Origin: Streptomyces sp. NBC_00376
GTDB lineage: Bacteria > Actinomycetota > Actinomycetes > Streptomycetales > Streptomycetaceae
NCBI RefSeq assembly: GCF_036077095.1
Contig: NZ_CP107960.1
Location: 6,200,001 to 6,264,000, forward strand
Length of the DNA stretch: 64,000 nucleotides
Direction: 5' to 3'
In this document: positions 9,401-18,339 of the stretch, piece after piece
How the letters are laid out: each line of letters begins with the position of its first letter
How positions within the stretch are numbered: position 1 is the stretch's first letter
Notes under the pieces: generated by a model
The model's input: only the letters and a program-made list of their open reading frames with translations
What the model was told of the DNA's origin: nothing
Database searches by the model: none
Made by a program: the position numbers and the translations under genes

Positions 9401-9754
9401 CAGTACACGGACGCCCTGCCCCGGGGCCTGGTGGCGCTGGAGCGGTCCCACGACCGGCTGTCGCAGTTGGTGGCCCCGCAGATGTCCGTCATCAACCTCG
9501 TCTCCCTCGCCCGCTCGCTGGCCGGCATCGGCGGCGAGCCGCGGGCCACCACCGCGGCCCGGCTGCTGGGGGCGGGCCGGGGACTGCTGCCCCTGGGCCA
9601 CGTACCGACGTCGATGGAGCGCGACGACTGGGCACGGGCGGAGGAACTGGCCGTCGCCGTGCTCGGCCGGGCCGCCTACGAGAGCGCGTACGCCGAGGGC
9701 GGCGGCCTCTCCCTGGAGGAGGCCACCGCCCTCGTGGACGCGTACCGGGAGTGA
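6422..9754 (+). CDS. AfsR/SARP-family regulator with STAND ATPase and TPR-like C-terminus
   Basis: 1110-residue transcription regulator. Order of parts: OmpR-type winged-helix DNA-binding domain (residues about 1-95), bacterial transcriptional activation domain BTAD (about 100-245, ending in the familiar YDEVRTSLADRLGTDPGPEL), a proline/alanine linker, an NB-ARC/STAND ATPase with Walker A LLGPGGAGKTRL at about residue 301 and Walker B RMLLLLDNCEHL, then a winged helix and TPR-like repeats. Such proteins activate secondary metabolism or stress genes; the target is unknown. GTG at 6422 is preferred because SARP proteins start with RYxILG; an in-frame ATG at 6338 would add 28 residues. It is divergent from the S2P gene and nearly abuts the convergent ABC permease gene. 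Confidence 0.9.
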   Translation: MRYCILGTTRALSDDGTAVAVGGARLRALLTVLAMRPGRTVPAAVLVDEVWDGEPPADAVGALQALVGRLRRAVGHDAVVSAESGYRLAAEPDTVDLYRFERLAGEGARALEEGDAAKARTVLDDALGLWRGPVLADLPDRDAVSARWEARRLDARRNRLRAVLALGRADEALPELVALCAEHPIDEPLQALRLRALRDAGRTAQALAAYDEVRTSLADRLGTDPGPELRSLHAELLRQDPVRPPAPVAPATPAARLTAPRTAPPAARHGNLRARLTSFVGREDDIEALREDLSHARLVTLLGPGGAGKTRLSQEAAESAGPAWPDGVWLAELAPVDDPEAVPEAVLTALGARETVLRGAGAEEIRVVEGSANDPLARLTEHCSRRRMLLLLDNCEHLVDAAAALADHLLAHCPQLTVLATSREPLGVPGEFVRPVEPLPDPMALRLFAERGAAARPGFRTDADEETAAASAEICRRLDGLPLAIELAAARLRMLTPRQIADRLDDRFRLLTSGARTVLPRQQTLRAVVDWSWDLLDEAERAVLRRLSVFAGGCTLTAAEAVCADGPQGAREVAGLLGSLVDKSLVVAAPAEDGEMRYRLLETVGEYAAARLDEAAERDPVVRRHLVFFRELVRTTEPRLRGAGQRSAIELLQREYENIRTALRCAVAARDEQEVLCMVLSLCWYWQMRNLSGDALHWADAAAALGPDPFAPPAEPAPSIHERCTDAPPPMRPELLQEARRQAGLIRLVSMDHAAERWTDEASMARLRVIANTYRAGQPQTCRVPASLWFFAVMLVGETGRLRELLDETVRACREFGYEWELAGALQMRANVLANRPEWAGDARTDADESLELFGRIGDDWGVAEALSARGEANERRGEYARAAEDFQVAIGYAKELGAASQVAVLNTRYAAVLTEMDRGAEGEAILREVIAGRHDTRSIARLHLAMWLGRTDRTGEAREQLTVLREEFHSETMAIFDGVVLGAMAWLDNQDGQYTDALPRGLVALERSHDRLSQLVAPQMSVINLVSLARSLAGIGGEPRATTAARLLGAGRGLLPLGHVPTSMERDDWARAEELAVAVLGRAAYESAYAEGGGLSLEEATALVDAYRE

Positions 9755-9763
9755 CCCCGCCGG

Positions 9764-10618
9764 TCAGGACTTCTTGCGGAACTTGGCGACCGCGAGCGGC
9801 GCCATCACCGCGGTGATGACCACGGTCCAGCCGAGCGTCACCAGGACCGAGTGGGCGAGCGGGCCGCCCATCATCAGGGCGCGCGCGGCGTCGGCCAGGT
9901 TGGACAGCGGGTTGTAGTCGGTGAACGTCTGGAGCCAGCCGGGCATCGTCTTGGTCGGGGCGAAGATCGAGGAACCGAACTGGAGCGGCATCAGCACGAG
10001 CATCCCCATTCCCTGAACCGCCTGGGCCGTCTTCATGGTCAGTCCGAGCAGGATGAAGATCCACATGATGGCGGCGCCGAACGCGGCCGACAGCGCGATC
10101 GCCCCGAGCAGCCCGAGCACCGACTCCTGGAGCTCCATGCCGAGCGCGAAGCCCATGGCCAGCAGGATGAGGGTGGCGACCATCATCCGGCCCAGCTCGA
10201 CCACGATCTTCGCGATGAGCACCGAGGAACGGGCGATCGGCATCGTCCGGAACCGGTCCATGACGCCCTTGCGGAAGTCGTCGTTGACACCGGAGCCGAC
10301 CGCCATGGCGATGTTCATGCCCATCATCGCCATCAGCCCGGGGATCAGGTAGTTCAGGTACTCCTGCCGTCCGCCGCCCATGCTGCCGCCGACCGATCCG
10401 CCGAAGACGTACACGAACAGCAGCGTGAAGATGACGGGCATCAGGAGCGCGTCGAACATCGACTCCGGATCCTTTTTGATCTGGAGCATGTTGCGCCGCA
10501 CCAGCGCCCCGATGTGGCGCAGGTTGTTCCGCAGCCCTATCCGGCCCTCGTCGTGGACCGTCCTCGCCCGGGCGGACTCGGCGGGCGTGGGCGTGGGTGT
10601 CAGAGTCGCCGTGCTCAT
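9764..10618 (-). CDS. ABC-2 type transporter permease (DrrB-like)
   Basis: 284-residue membrane component of a drug or lipid ABC exporter. Six hydrophobic helices follow a cytoplasmic N-terminus (NNLRHIGALVRRNMLQIKKDP is the amphipathic connecting helix of ABC-2 permeases). FRKGVMDRFRTMPIARSSVLIAK is the conserved cytoplasmic loop, read here in part. It follows the ATPase gene with an ATGA overlap (10615-10618), so the two are translationally coupled and form one transporter. The substrate is not predictable. Confidence 0.92.
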   Translation of the reverse strand: MSTATLTPTPTPAESARARTVHDEGRIGLRNNLRHIGALVRRNMLQIKKDPESMFDALLMPVIFTLLFVYVFGGSVGGSMGGGRQEYLNYLIPGLMAMMGMNIAMAVGSGVNDDFRKGVMDRFRTMPIARSSVLIAKIVVELGRMMVATLILLAMGFALGMELQESVLGLLGAIALSAAFGAAIMWIFILLGLTMKTAQAVQGMGMLVLMPLQFGSSIFAPTKTMPGWLQTFTDYNPLSNLADAARALMMGGPLAHSVLVTLGWTVVITAVMAPLAVAKFRKKS

Positions 10619-11652
10619 GCCGCGACCTCCTCGGGGATCGTGTCGGTGGCGGAAGCGGACTTCTCGCCGGTGATGGCGAGGAAGACCTCGTCCAGGCTGG
10701 GCAGCGCGGTGGCGACGTGCGCCAGCGGGAAGCCCCGGGTGCCGAGCAGGCCGATCACGGCGGTCAGCTGCTCGTCGCTGAGGATCGGTACGTACAGCAG
10801 TCCCTCGTCCGGGACGGCCTGCGCGCCCGAGACCCCGTCGAGCCCCGCCTCACGGATCGCCTGCGCCATCGCGGCCAGCTGCGCCGGTTCGGAGGGCCGG
10901 ATCTGCAGGGTGCGGCCGCCGACCTTCGCCTTCAGCTCGTCGACCCCGCCACGGGCGATGATCTTCCCCTTGTCGATGACGGTCAGCTCGCTGGCGAGCT
11001 GCTCGGCCTCTTCCATGTACTGGGTGGTGAGCAGCACGGTCGCCCCCTCCGCGACCATCCGCTGCACCTCGTCCCAGACCTCGTTGCGGGTCCGGGGGTC
11101 CAGCCCCGTCGTCGGCTCGTCCAGGTACAGCACGGCCGGGTTGCCGATCATCGAGGCGGCCAGGTCGAGCCGGCGCCGCATGCCGCCGGAGTAGTCCATC
11201 GCGGCCTTCTTCGCCGCGTCGGTGAGCGAGAACCGCTCCAGCAGCTCGTCGGCCCGGGACCGGGCGGCCTTGCGGGACAGATCGAGCAGCCGCCCGATCA
11301 TGTAGAGGTTCTCCCAGCCGGAGAGCTTCTCGTCGACCGAGGCGTACTGCCCGGTCAGGCCTATGGTGCGGCGCAGCTGCCGGGGCTGCTTCACCACGTC
11401 GTAGCCCGCCACGGTGGCGTGTCCGGCGTCGGGGACGATCAGGGTGGACAGGCAGCGTACGAGCGTGGTCTTGCCTGCTCCGTTGGGACCGAGGACACCG
11501 AGCACGGTGCCTTCGCGGACATCGAGGTCCACGCCGTCCAGAGCCTTGGTCGAGCCGTAGTGCTTGACCAGCCCCCGGACCTCGACGGCGTTCGAGCCGC
11601 TCCTGGGGTTCTTGTCGATTCGCGTCATGTCCACCATGGGACCAGCCGCCAC
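10615..11652 (-). CDS. ABC transporter ATP-binding protein (DrrA-like)
   Basis: 345-residue ATPase of the daunorubicin-resistance subfamily. Walker A GPNGAGKTT near residue 54, signature YSGGMRRRLDLAASM, Walker B VLYLDEPTTGLD, the switch His in VLLTTQYMEEAEQLA, and the DrrA-specific C-terminal domain with PSLDEVFLAITGE near the end. The GTG at 11650-11652 gives the longest product; ATG codons at 11637 and 11628 (MTRIDKN) are also possible and none has a strong ribosome-binding site. It powers the permease encoded immediately downstream, with which it overlaps by 4 bp. Confidence 0.92.
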   Translation of the reverse strand: MAAGPMVDMTRIDKNPRSGSNAVEVRGLVKHYGSTKALDGVDLDVREGTVLGVLGPNGAGKTTLVRCLSTLIVPDAGHATVAGYDVVKQPRQLRRTIGLTGQYASVDEKLSGWENLYMIGRLLDLSRKAARSRADELLERFSLTDAAKKAAMDYSGGMRRRLDLAASMIGNPAVLYLDEPTTGLDPRTRNEVWDEVQRMVAEGATVLLTTQYMEEAEQLASELTVIDKGKIIARGGVDELKAKVGGRTLQIRPSEPAQLAAMAQAIREAGLDGVSGAQAVPDEGLLYVPILSDEQLTAVIGLLGTRGFPLAHVATALPSLDEVFLAITGEKSASATDTIPEEVAA

Positions 11653-11673
11653 CGACAGTCCGCCGACAGCAGG

Positions 11674-11712
11674 CCGACAGCCCGCCGATGGGGGATGTCG
11701 GCGGGCTGTCGG
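11674..11712. terminator. Hairpin between panB and the ABC genes
   Basis: Perfect 15-bp inverted repeat, 11674-11688 with 11698-11712, and a 9-base loop. It lies downstream of panB and upstream of the ABC ATPase start on the same strand, so it most likely ends panB transcription. Three direct copies of CCGACAG lie at 11652-11680, just to its left. Confidence 0.7.
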
Positions 11713-11769
11713 TGGTGCCGGCAGTGGTTCGGACGGAACGAACCGGCGGGACCGGCGGGACCGGTGGAG

Positions 11770-12657
11770 CTAGTGGAAGGTGTGCTCGGCGGCCGGGAAG
11801 GCGCCTCCCACGACCTCTTCCGCGAACTCCTTCGCCGCGTCGCCCAGTACCTGGCGCAGGTTCGCGTACTGCTTGGTGAAGCGCGGCACCTTGCCGCCGG
11901 TCAGCCCGACCATGTCGGTGTAGACCAGCACCTGGGCGTCCGTGTCGGGACCGGCGCCGATGCCGACCGTCGGGATGTGCAGGGTGCGGGTGACCTCGGC
12001 GGCCAGCTCGGCCGGTACGAGCTCCAGGACGACGGCGAACGCGCCCGCGTCCTGCACGGCCTTGGCGTCGCGCAGCATCTGCTGGGCGGCCTCCTCGCCG
12101 CGGCCCTGCACCCGGTAGCCCATCGCGTTGACGGACTGCGGGGTCAGGCCGATGTGAGCCATGACCGGGATGCCGGCGTCGACGAGCAGCTTGATCTGCT
12201 CGTGGCTCCGCTCGCCGCCCTCCAGCTTGACCGCGCCGACGCCGGACTCCTTGATCAGCCGGGTGGCGTTGCGCAGGGCCTGGACGGGGCCCTCCTGGTA
12301 CGCCCCGAATGGCAGGTCCGCGACGATCAGGGCACGCCTGGTGCCCCGTACGACCGCCGCGGAGAGGATCGCGATCTCGTCCATCGTGACGGGCACGGTG
12401 GTCTCGTAACCGAGGTGGCAGTTGCCCATGGAGTCGCCGACGAGCATGACCGGGATCCCGGCCTCGTCGAAGACGGACGCGGTCATCGCGTCGTAGGCGG
12501 TGAGCATGGGCCACTTCTCGCCGCGCTCGGTGGCGGCGGCGATGTCGTGGATGGAGATACGGCGGGTGCTCTTGCCTCCGTACAGCGCCTTGCTGCTGTC
12601 GGTGCGGGTACCCGTGGGGGGTGTTGCGGACTGATTCTGCGCAGCCTGAAGCGACAT
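11770..12657 (-). CDS. panB: 3-methyl-2-oxobutanoate hydroxymethyltransferase
   Basis: First committed enzyme of pantothenate (coenzyme A) synthesis: adds a hydroxymethyl group from 5,10-methylene-tetrahydrofolate to ketoisovalerate. 295 residues; a cytoplasmic TIM barrel. Seen: [18 protein letters not shown], the Mg-binding VGDSMGN followed by [43 protein letters not shown] loop (here AMGYRVQGR), LELVPAELA with the catalytic Glu, and the [18 protein letters not shown] motif. ATG at 12657 has GGAG 9 bases upstream; about 30 N-terminal residues before the barrel are normal in Streptomyces. The promoter regions of panB and the divergent MFS gene lie back to back. Confidence 0.96.
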   Translation of the reverse strand: MSLQAAQNQSATPPTGTRTDSSKALYGGKSTRRISIHDIAAATERGEKWPMLTAYDAMTASVFDEAGIPVMLVGDSMGNCHLGYETTVPVTMDEIAILSAAVVRGTRRALIVADLPFGAYQEGPVQALRNATRLIKESGVGAVKLEGGERSHEQIKLLVDAGIPVMAHIGLTPQSVNAMGYRVQGRGEEAAQQMLRDAKAVQDAGAFAVVLELVPAELAAEVTRTLHIPTVGIGAGPDTDAQVLVYTDMVGLTGGKVPRFTKQYANLRQVLGDAAKEFAEEVVGGAFPAAEHTFH

Positions 12658-12790
12658 TGCCAACGGCTCCTTCGTCATCTCGAGGCGCCCTGACGGCGTC
12701 CCCGGACCGGTTCCATGGTGGCATCCCGCGGTGGTCCACGGGAAGTGGGCCCCGCACACGCCCGTAAAGGGTTTCCCAAACGGCTTTCCA

Positions 12791-12809
12791 ATACGAGACG
12801 GTCTCGTAT
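12791..12809 (+). promoter_or_regulatory. TetR-type operator in front of the MFS/TetR pair
   Basis: ATACGAGACGGTCTCGTAT is a perfect palindrome of 9-bp arms around one central base, only 23 bp upstream of the MFS start codon. Its size and symmetry fit a TetR-family dimer site, and the TetR gene is the last gene of the same transcript. Negative feedback relieved by a drug-like ligand is the expected behaviour (inference). Confidence 0.75.
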
Positions 12810-12832
12810 CGAAATCGGATAAGCTCCGTTTC

Positions 12833-14449
12833 ATGTCGATGCCGTCCGGTGCTCGCGCCGCCGCGCCCCAGATTCCGGAGGCGGTCCACCGTCGCCGCTG
12901 GGCGATCCTCGTCGTCCTGATGTTCAGCCTGCTCATCGTCGTACTGGACAACTCGATCCTGAACGTCGCGGTCAAGACCATCGCAAGCCCCGCACCCACC
13001 GGCCTGGGCGCCACCCAGAGCCAGCTGGAGTGGGCGATCAACGCCTACACGCTCGTCTTCGCCGGACTGCTGTTCACCGCCGGTCTGCTCGGCGACCGCA
13101 TCGGCCGCAAGAAGGTGCTGCTCTTCGGCATCCTGCTCTTCGGCACCGGCTCCGCGCTCGCCGCCATGTCCGGTTCGCCGACCCAGCTGATCACCTGGCG
13201 CGCGCTGATGGGGTTCGGCGCCGCGTTCGTCATGCCGGCCACCCTCGCCGTCCTGGTGAACGTCTTCGAGCGCGACGAACAGCCCAGGGCCATCGGCATA
13301 TGGGCCGGCAGCGTCGGCGTGGCCATCGCGATCGGCCCGATCACCGGCGGGCTGCTGCTCGAACACTTCTGGTGGGGCTCGATCTTCCTGGTCAACGTGC
13401 CCGTGGTGATCGTGGCGCTGATCGCGATGGTCCTGCTGGTGCCGGACTCCAAGGACCCGAACCCGGGCCGGATCGATCCGCTCGGCGTCGTGCTCTCCAT
13501 CGTCGGCCTGGTGCTGCTGGTGTACGGCATCATCCGCGGCGGCCAGCTCGCCGACTTCACCGAGCCCGTGGTGCTGCTGTCGAGCTTCGGCGGTCTGCTC
13601 GTCCTGGCCGGGTTCGTCTGGCACGAGAAGCGCAGCACCCACCCGGCCATCGACATCTCGTACTTCAGGGAGCCGTCGTTCGCCGCGGCCGTCGCCGCCA
13701 TAGCGCTGGTCTTCTTCGCGCTGATGGGCGTGACCTTCTTCTCCGCCTTCTACATGCAGAGCGTGCGCGGCTGGACCGCACTCCAGGCAGGGATGATGCT
13801 GCTGCCGCTGGCCGCCACCCAGATGATCTTCGCGCCCCGGGCCCGGCTGCTCGTCGACCGCTTCGGCGCCCGCGCCACCTGCACCGTCGGCATGCTGCTG
13901 GTCGCGGTCGGGCTGTCGGCGTTCGCGCTGTTCGACGAGACCACACCGGTCTGGGTGCTGTGCCTGCTCTTCTTCGTCCAGGGCACCGGCATGGCGCATG
14001 TGATGACACCGGTCACCGTCTCGGTGATGCAGGCGCTGCCCCGGGAGAAGGCCGGTTCCGGATCGGCCATCAACAACACCTTCCGGCAGGTCGGCGGGGC
14101 GCTCGGGGTCGCGGTGCTCGGTTCGGTGCTCTCCACCGTCTACCGGGGCGACATCGAGGGCCACCTCGCCGCGCTCCCGGCCGGGGCCAGGGACGCGGCG
14201 GGGGAGTCGATCGAGGCGACGCTCGCCATCGCGGACAAGCTGGGCCCGGCGGGCGCCCCGCTGATCGCCTCGGCGAACGAAGCGTTCCTGAAGGCCATGC
14301 ACGTCACCGCCATCGGTTCGGCGACCATCGCCCTGGTGGGCGCCCTCGTGGTCGCGCTCTTCCTGCCGGGGAGGCCGCCCGCCGCGGAGGGCCCCGACGG
14401 GTCCGGCCGGGGCGACCGGCCGGTACGCGCGGCGGGAGCGGGCCGATGA
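12833..14449 (+). CDS. MFS drug exporter, DHA2 (EmrB/QacA) family
   Basis: 538-residue proton-driven exporter with about 14 hydrophobic helices. Seen: the DHA2 motif around [15 protein letters not shown] in helix 1, [21 protein letters not shown] (motif D2 region, read in part), [13 protein letters not shown] (motif A) and [19 protein letters not shown] (motif C of exporters). ATG at 12833 (MSMPSG) is used; a second ATG two codons later is possible. It overlaps the following TetR gene by ATGA and sits behind a perfect palindromic operator, so it is a typical drug-inducible efflux unit. Confidence 0.92.
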   Translation: MSMPSGARAAAPQIPEAVHRRRWAILVVLMFSLLIVVLDNSILNVAVKTIASPAPTGLGATQSQLEWAINAYTLVFAGLLFTAGLLGDRIGRKKVLLFGILLFGTGSALAAMSGSPTQLITWRALMGFGAAFVMPATLAVLVNVFERDEQPRAIGIWAGSVGVAIAIGPITGGLLLEHFWWGSIFLVNVPVVIVALIAMVLLVPDSKDPNPGRIDPLGVVLSIVGLVLLVYGIIRGGQLADFTEPVVLLSSFGGLLVLAGFVWHEKRSTHPAIDISYFREPSFAAAVAAIALVFFALMGVTFFSAFYMQSVRGWTALQAGMMLLPLAATQMIFAPRARLLVDRFGARATCTVGMLLVAVGLSAFALFDETTPVWVLCLLFFVQGTGMAHVMTPVTVSVMQALPREKAGSGSAINNTFRQVGGALGVAVLGSVLSTVYRGDIEGHLAALPAGARDAAGESIEATLAIADKLGPAGAPLIASANEAFLKAMHVTAIGSATIALVGALVVALFLPGRPPAAEGPDGSGRGDRPVRAAGAGR

Positions 14450-15138
14450 GACCGGCGACCCGGCACCGCAGCGAGGGGTGGACCGACGCGCGGGCACAGG
14501 CACCGGCACAGGACCGGGAGCAGCGGCTCGGGAAGGCTCCCGAACCGCGACGGGGCCGGCCGCGCAGCGCGGCGGCCGAGCGGGCGATCCTGGACGCCGT
14601 CGTCGGACTGCTGGAGGCCGGTGAACCCCTGGCGGCCCTGTCCATCGAGCGGATAGCCCGGACCGCGGGGGTCGGCAAGGCGACGATCTACCGGCGGTGG
14701 AGCGGCAAGGAAGAACTCTTCGTCGACGTCCTGAAGGACATGGAGCCGCCGGAGCCCGCGGTCTCGGGCACCGCCGGGCTCGACGACCTGCGACTGCTGC
14801 TGGATTCGCTGCGCAGACGCGGCCTGGCCCAGCGCTCCTCGGCCCTGCTGTACAACGTCTTCGCGCAGATGAAGAGCCACCCCAAGCTGTGGGAGGAGTA
14901 CCACAGCAGCGTCATCGCACCCCGCCGCGTCGCCATGCTGGCCGCCGTCCAGCGCGCCGTCGACGCCGGCGAACTCCGGGCGGACCTGGACGTGGGGCTG
15001 ATGGACGACCTGTTCCTCGGGCCCATGCTCGTACGCACCATCCACCGGCCCGACGCGCCGCTGCCCGATGATCTCGCCGACCGCATCGTCCAGGTCCTGG
15101 TCGAGGGCCTGGCACCCCGCCCGTCGGGCGACAGCTGA
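14446..15138 (+). CDS. TetR-family regulator of the upstream MFS exporter
   Basis: 230 residues. A basic, proline-rich N-terminal extension of about 40 residues precedes the helix-turn-helix [26 protein letters not shown]. The ligand domain resembles TetR_C_16-like families, with [20 protein letters not shown]. The ATG overlaps the MFS stop (ATGA, 14446-14449) with GGGAG 8 bases upstream, so the two proteins are made from one message. The palindrome at 12791-12809 is its likely binding site. Confidence 0.9.
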   Translation: MRPATRHRSEGWTDARAQAPAQDREQRLGKAPEPRRGRPRSAAAERAILDAVVGLLEAGEPLAALSIERIARTAGVGKATIYRRWSGKEELFVDVLKDMEPPEPAVSGTAGLDDLRLLLDSLRRRGLAQRSSALLYNVFAQMKSHPKLWEEYHSSVIAPRRVAMLAAVQRAVDAGELRADLDVGLMDDLFLGPMLVRTIHRPDAPLPDDLADRIVQVLVEGLAPRPSGDS

Positions 15139-15377
15139 CACAGCCGGTGACGTCCGACACTCCCGGACCGGGGCGCGGAATCGGACCCGGGCCCGGACCC
15201 GCCCGAGTGTGAGCGTTCTGTCACAAGCCCCCACAGACCCCGCCCGGCCGGAACCCGCCGGACCCCGCCCTTCGTCCTCGTGGCAGTACGGCCGTCGTCG
15301 ACGGCAGGAAACACGCCGCCCATCGCCTAGGGTCGAGGGCGCGGCGACATGCACGGCAAGGCAGTGAGGACAGCGCG

Positions 15378-16418
15378 ATGGTGCAGGCGTACGGAGCGGA
15401 CACCGGGAACGACCGTGCGGAACCGGAACCGGAGCCGGGGCGCGTCGGGCCGGGATCCCGCTTCCGGGGCCTGCGCGACAGGCTGACCCGCGACCCGGGC
15501 ATCTGGCGGCGCGGCATCGTCCTCGCCCTCTGCTCGGTGCTCCTCACTCTCGTGATGGCCTTCCACGCCGAGATCCCGAACACCATCGGCAACCTGGGCA
15601 GCCTCTCCGAGACGTTCCTGCCGTGGTTCGGGGCGTTCGTCCCGCTGCTGCTGGTCCTCGGCCTGGTGCGCCGCTCGGCGACCGCGCTGATCGCCCTGCT
15701 GCTGCCGGTCGTGGTCTGGTTCAACGCCTTCGGGGGCCTGCTCACCGACAAGTCCGGCACCGGCGGCGACCTCACCGTGGCCACCCACAACGTCAACGCC
15801 GACAACCCCGACCCCAAGGGCACCGCCCGGAAGGTCGCGGACTCCGGCGCCGACGTCATCGCCCTGGAGGAGCTGCCGAACGGCAAGGTGGCGACGTACG
15901 AGGCGGCACTCGCCGACCGCTACCCGTACCACTCGGTGCAGGGGACCGTCGGCCTGTGGAGCAAGTACCCGATGAGCGCCACCAGGCCGGTCGACATCAA
16001 GATGGGCTGGACCCGCGCGATGCGCTCCACGGTGACGACACCGAAGGGCGAGATCGCCGTCTACGTGGCCCATCTGCCGTCCGTACGGGTCAAGCTGCAC
16101 GCCGGATTCACCGCCAACCAGCGCGACGACAGCGTGGACGCCCTGGGCGAGGCCATCGCCGACGAACGGCTCGACAGGGTGATCCTGCTCGGCGACCTCA
16201 ACGGCACGATGAACGACCGCGCCCTGAACGCGGTCAGCTCCCAGCTGCGCTCCACCCAGGGCGCGGCCGGCGACGGCTTCGGCTTCAGCTGGCCGGCCTC
16301 GTTCCCGATGGCACGGATCGACCAGATCCTGGTGAAGGACGTCGAGCCGGTGTCCTCGTGGACGCTCGGCGCGACGGAGAGCGACCACCTGCCGATCGTG
16401 GCGCGCGTGAAGCTGTGA
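15378..16418 (+). CDS. Membrane-anchored endonuclease/exonuclease/phosphatase family protein
   Basis: 346 residues: a charged cytoplasmic N-terminus, three hydrophobic helices (about residues 47-62, 80-98 and 100-118), then an EEP-fold domain outside. Catalytic-type motifs: THNVNADN, LEELPN (metal Glu), GDLNGTMND (Asp and Asn) and the final ESDHLPIVARV (Asp-His pair). EEP proteins hydrolyse phosphodiesters or phosphomonoesters of nucleic acids, lipids or inositols; the substrate here is unknown. AGGA lies 8 bases before the ATG. A 239-bp non-coding region with a possible stem (ACACTC paired with GAGTGT) separates it from the TetR gene. Confidence 0.87.
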   Translation: MVQAYGADTGNDRAEPEPEPGRVGPGSRFRGLRDRLTRDPGIWRRGIVLALCSVLLTLVMAFHAEIPNTIGNLGSLSETFLPWFGAFVPLLLVLGLVRRSATALIALLLPVVVWFNAFGGLLTDKSGTGGDLTVATHNVNADNPDPKGTARKVADSGADVIALEELPNGKVATYEAALADRYPYHSVQGTVGLWSKYPMSATRPVDIKMGWTRAMRSTVTTPKGEIAVYVAHLPSVRVKLHAGFTANQRDDSVDALGEAIADERLDRVILLGDLNGTMNDRALNAVSSQLRSTQGAAGDGFGFSWPASFPMARIDQILVKDVEPVSSWTLGATESDHLPIVARVKL

Positions 16419-16459
16419 CGCGGTGAGCCGTTCCGCCACCGCTGACGCGCGCCGAAACG

Positions 16460-16500
16460 CGAGGGCGCGGTGACCGGTCCGCCCGGTCACCGCGCCCTCG
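16460..16500. terminator. Bidirectional terminator between convergent genes
   Basis: Perfect 18-bp inverted repeat (16460-16477 and 16483-16500) with a 5-base loop, placed between the converging stop codons of the EEP protein and nadE. Confidence 0.85.
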
Positions 16501-16506
16501 CCCCGC

Positions 16507-18267
16507 TCAGCCCGACTCGCGCCACCGGTTGGTGATCGGCAACCGTCGGTCCTTGCCGAAGCCCTTCGGGGAGATCTTCGTGCCCGGCGGGTACTGCCGC
16601 CGCTTGTACTCCGCCGTGTCCACCATCCGCAGCGTCTTCGCCACCAGCGCCGCGTCGAAGCCGGCCGCGACGATCTCGTCCAGACCCTGGTCCCGGTCGA
16701 CGTACAGCTCCAGGATCCGGTCCAGCACGTCGTAGTCGGGCAGCGAGTCCGTGTCGACCTGCCCCGGGCGCAGCTCGGCGCTGGGCGGCTTGGTGATGGA
16801 CGCCTCCGGGATCGGCGGGGTCTGCCCGCGCTCCTCGGCGGCCCGGTTGCGCCACTTCGCCAGGCGGAAGATCGACGTCTTGTAGACGTCCTTGATCGGG
16901 CCGTACGCCCCGACCGAGTCGCCGTACAGCGTCGAGTAGCCGACCGCCAGCTCGGACTTGTTGCCCGGCGCGAGGACGATCTGGCCCTCCTGGTTGGAGA
17001 CCGCCATCAGCATCGTGCCGCGCAGCCTCGACTGGAGGTTCTCCTCGGCGAGACCGGTGAGCCCCAGCGAGCCCATGTACGCGTCGAACATCGGCTCGAT
17101 CGGCACGGTGCGGAAGTTCAGCCCGGTACGGCGGGCCAGTTCGGCCGCGTCGCCCTTGGAGTGGTCCGAGGAGTACTTCGACGGCATCGAGATGCCGTAC
17201 ACGTTCTGCGCGCCCAGCGCGTCGCAGGCGATCGCGGCGACCAGCGCCGAGTCGATCCCGCCGGAGAGCCCGATCAGCACGCTGCTGAAGCCGTTCTTGG
17301 CGGCGTACGCCCGCAGCCCCACGACCAGCGCCGAGTACAGCTCCTCGTCGTCGTCCAGCCGCTCCGCGTAACCGCCGGTCAGCTCCGCCGGGTACGCCGG
17401 GAGCGGCTCCTCGGAGAGCACCACGTGGTCGATCCGCAGCCCGTCGTTGACGACCCCGGACGGCGGCTCGGCGGCGGCCGCCGGCAGCTCCAGGTCGAGC
17501 ACGACGCTGCCCTCGGCGAACTGCGGGGCACGGGCGATCACCTCGCCGTCCCGGTCGACGACGATCGAGTCGCCGTCGAAGACCAGCTCGTCCTGGCCGC
17601 CGATCATCGCCAGGTACGCGGTGGTGCAGCCCGCCTCCTGGGCCCGCTTGCGGACCAGTTCCAGCCGGGTGTCGTCCTTGTCCCGCTCGTACGGCGAGGC
17701 GTTGATCGACAGCAGCAGACCCGCGCCGGCGGCCCGCGCGGCCGGCACTCGGCCGCCGTCCTGCCAGAGGTCCTCGCAGATCGCGAGCGCCACGTCCACG
17801 CCGTGGACCCGCACGACCGGCATCGAGTCGCCCGGCACGAAGTACCGGAACTCGTCGAAGACGCCGTAGTTGGGGAGGTGGTGCTTGGCGAAGGTCAGCG
17901 CGACCTGCCCCCGGTGCAGCACCGCGGCGGCGTTCTGCGGGGAGCCGGCCGGCTGCCCGTAGCGGGGCTGGGCCGTCTCCGAGCGGTCGAGGTAGCCGAC
18001 CACGACCGGCAGCTCCCCGAAGCCCTCGGCGTCGAGCCGGGCGGCGAGCGCGCGCAGCGCCTGCCGGGAGGCCTCGACGAAGGACGGGCGCAGGGCCAGG
18101 TCCTCGACGGGGTAGCCGGTCAGCACCATCTCCGGGAACGCCACCAGGTGGGCGCCCTGTTCGGCGGAGTGCCGGGTCCAGTGGACGATCGCCTCGGCGT
18201 TGCCGGCGAGGTCACCGACGGTCGAGTCGATCTGATTCAGTGCGAGACGTAGTTGAGGCACGCGCAC
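16507..18267 (-). CDS. nadE: Glutamine-dependent NAD+ synthetase
   Basis: Makes NAD+ from deamido-NAD+, ATP and glutamine; last step of NAD synthesis. 586 residues. N-terminal nitrilase-type glutaminase with Glu in FPEMVLTGYP, Lys in FAKHHLPNYGVFDE and the nucleophile Cys in LAICEDLWQDGG; C-terminal synthetase with the P-loop LIGLSGGIDSALVAAI, KSELAVGYSTLYGD and SITKPPSAELRPGQ. The start is GTG at 18265-18267. No ribosome-binding site is visible, and a TACACT element (complement at 18269-18274) lies right before the start, so the message may be leaderless (inference). Confidence 0.96.
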   Translation of the reverse strand: MRVPQLRLALNQIDSTVGDLAGNAEAIVHWTRHSAEQGAHLVAFPEMVLTGYPVEDLALRPSFVEASRQALRALAARLDAEGFGELPVVVGYLDRSETAQPRYGQPAGSPQNAAAVLHRGQVALTFAKHHLPNYGVFDEFRYFVPGDSMPVVRVHGVDVALAICEDLWQDGGRVPAARAAGAGLLLSINASPYERDKDDTRLELVRKRAQEAGCTTAYLAMIGGQDELVFDGDSIVVDRDGEVIARAPQFAEGSVVLDLELPAAAAEPPSGVVNDGLRIDHVVLSEEPLPAYPAELTGGYAERLDDDEELYSALVVGLRAYAAKNGFSSVLIGLSGGIDSALVAAIACDALGAQNVYGISMPSKYSSDHSKGDAAELARRTGLNFRTVPIEPMFDAYMGSLGLTGLAEENLQSRLRGTMLMAVSNQEGQIVLAPGNKSELAVGYSTLYGDSVGAYGPIKDVYKTSIFRLAKWRNRAAEERGQTPPIPEASITKPPSAELRPGQVDTDSLPDYDVLDRILELYVDRDQGLDEIVAAGFDAALVAKTLRMVDTAEYKRRQYPPGTKISPKGFGKDRRLPITNRWRESG

Positions 18268-18298
18268 CAGTGTAATCGTCTGACTGACGCAATGTCCT

Positions 18299-18330
18299 GG
18301 CGGGCCGCGGAATCATGGCCGCGGCCCGCC
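18299..18330. terminator. Hairpin downstream of the multicopper oxidase gene
   Basis: Perfect 12-bp inverted repeat, 18299-18310 with 18319-18330, loop of 8 bases. It follows the multicopper oxidase stop codon by 9 bp and precedes the nadE promoter on the other side. Confidence 0.75.
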
Positions 18331-18339
18331 GGTGCGGTG

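Noticed and set aside
6215..9601. 1128-residue open frame on the minus strand
   Set aside because: It is antisense to the AfsR-like gene, has no recognisable domain, and its composition is the usual G+C shadow. The same holds for the minus frames at 10850-14509, 29106-32723 and 47080-50748.
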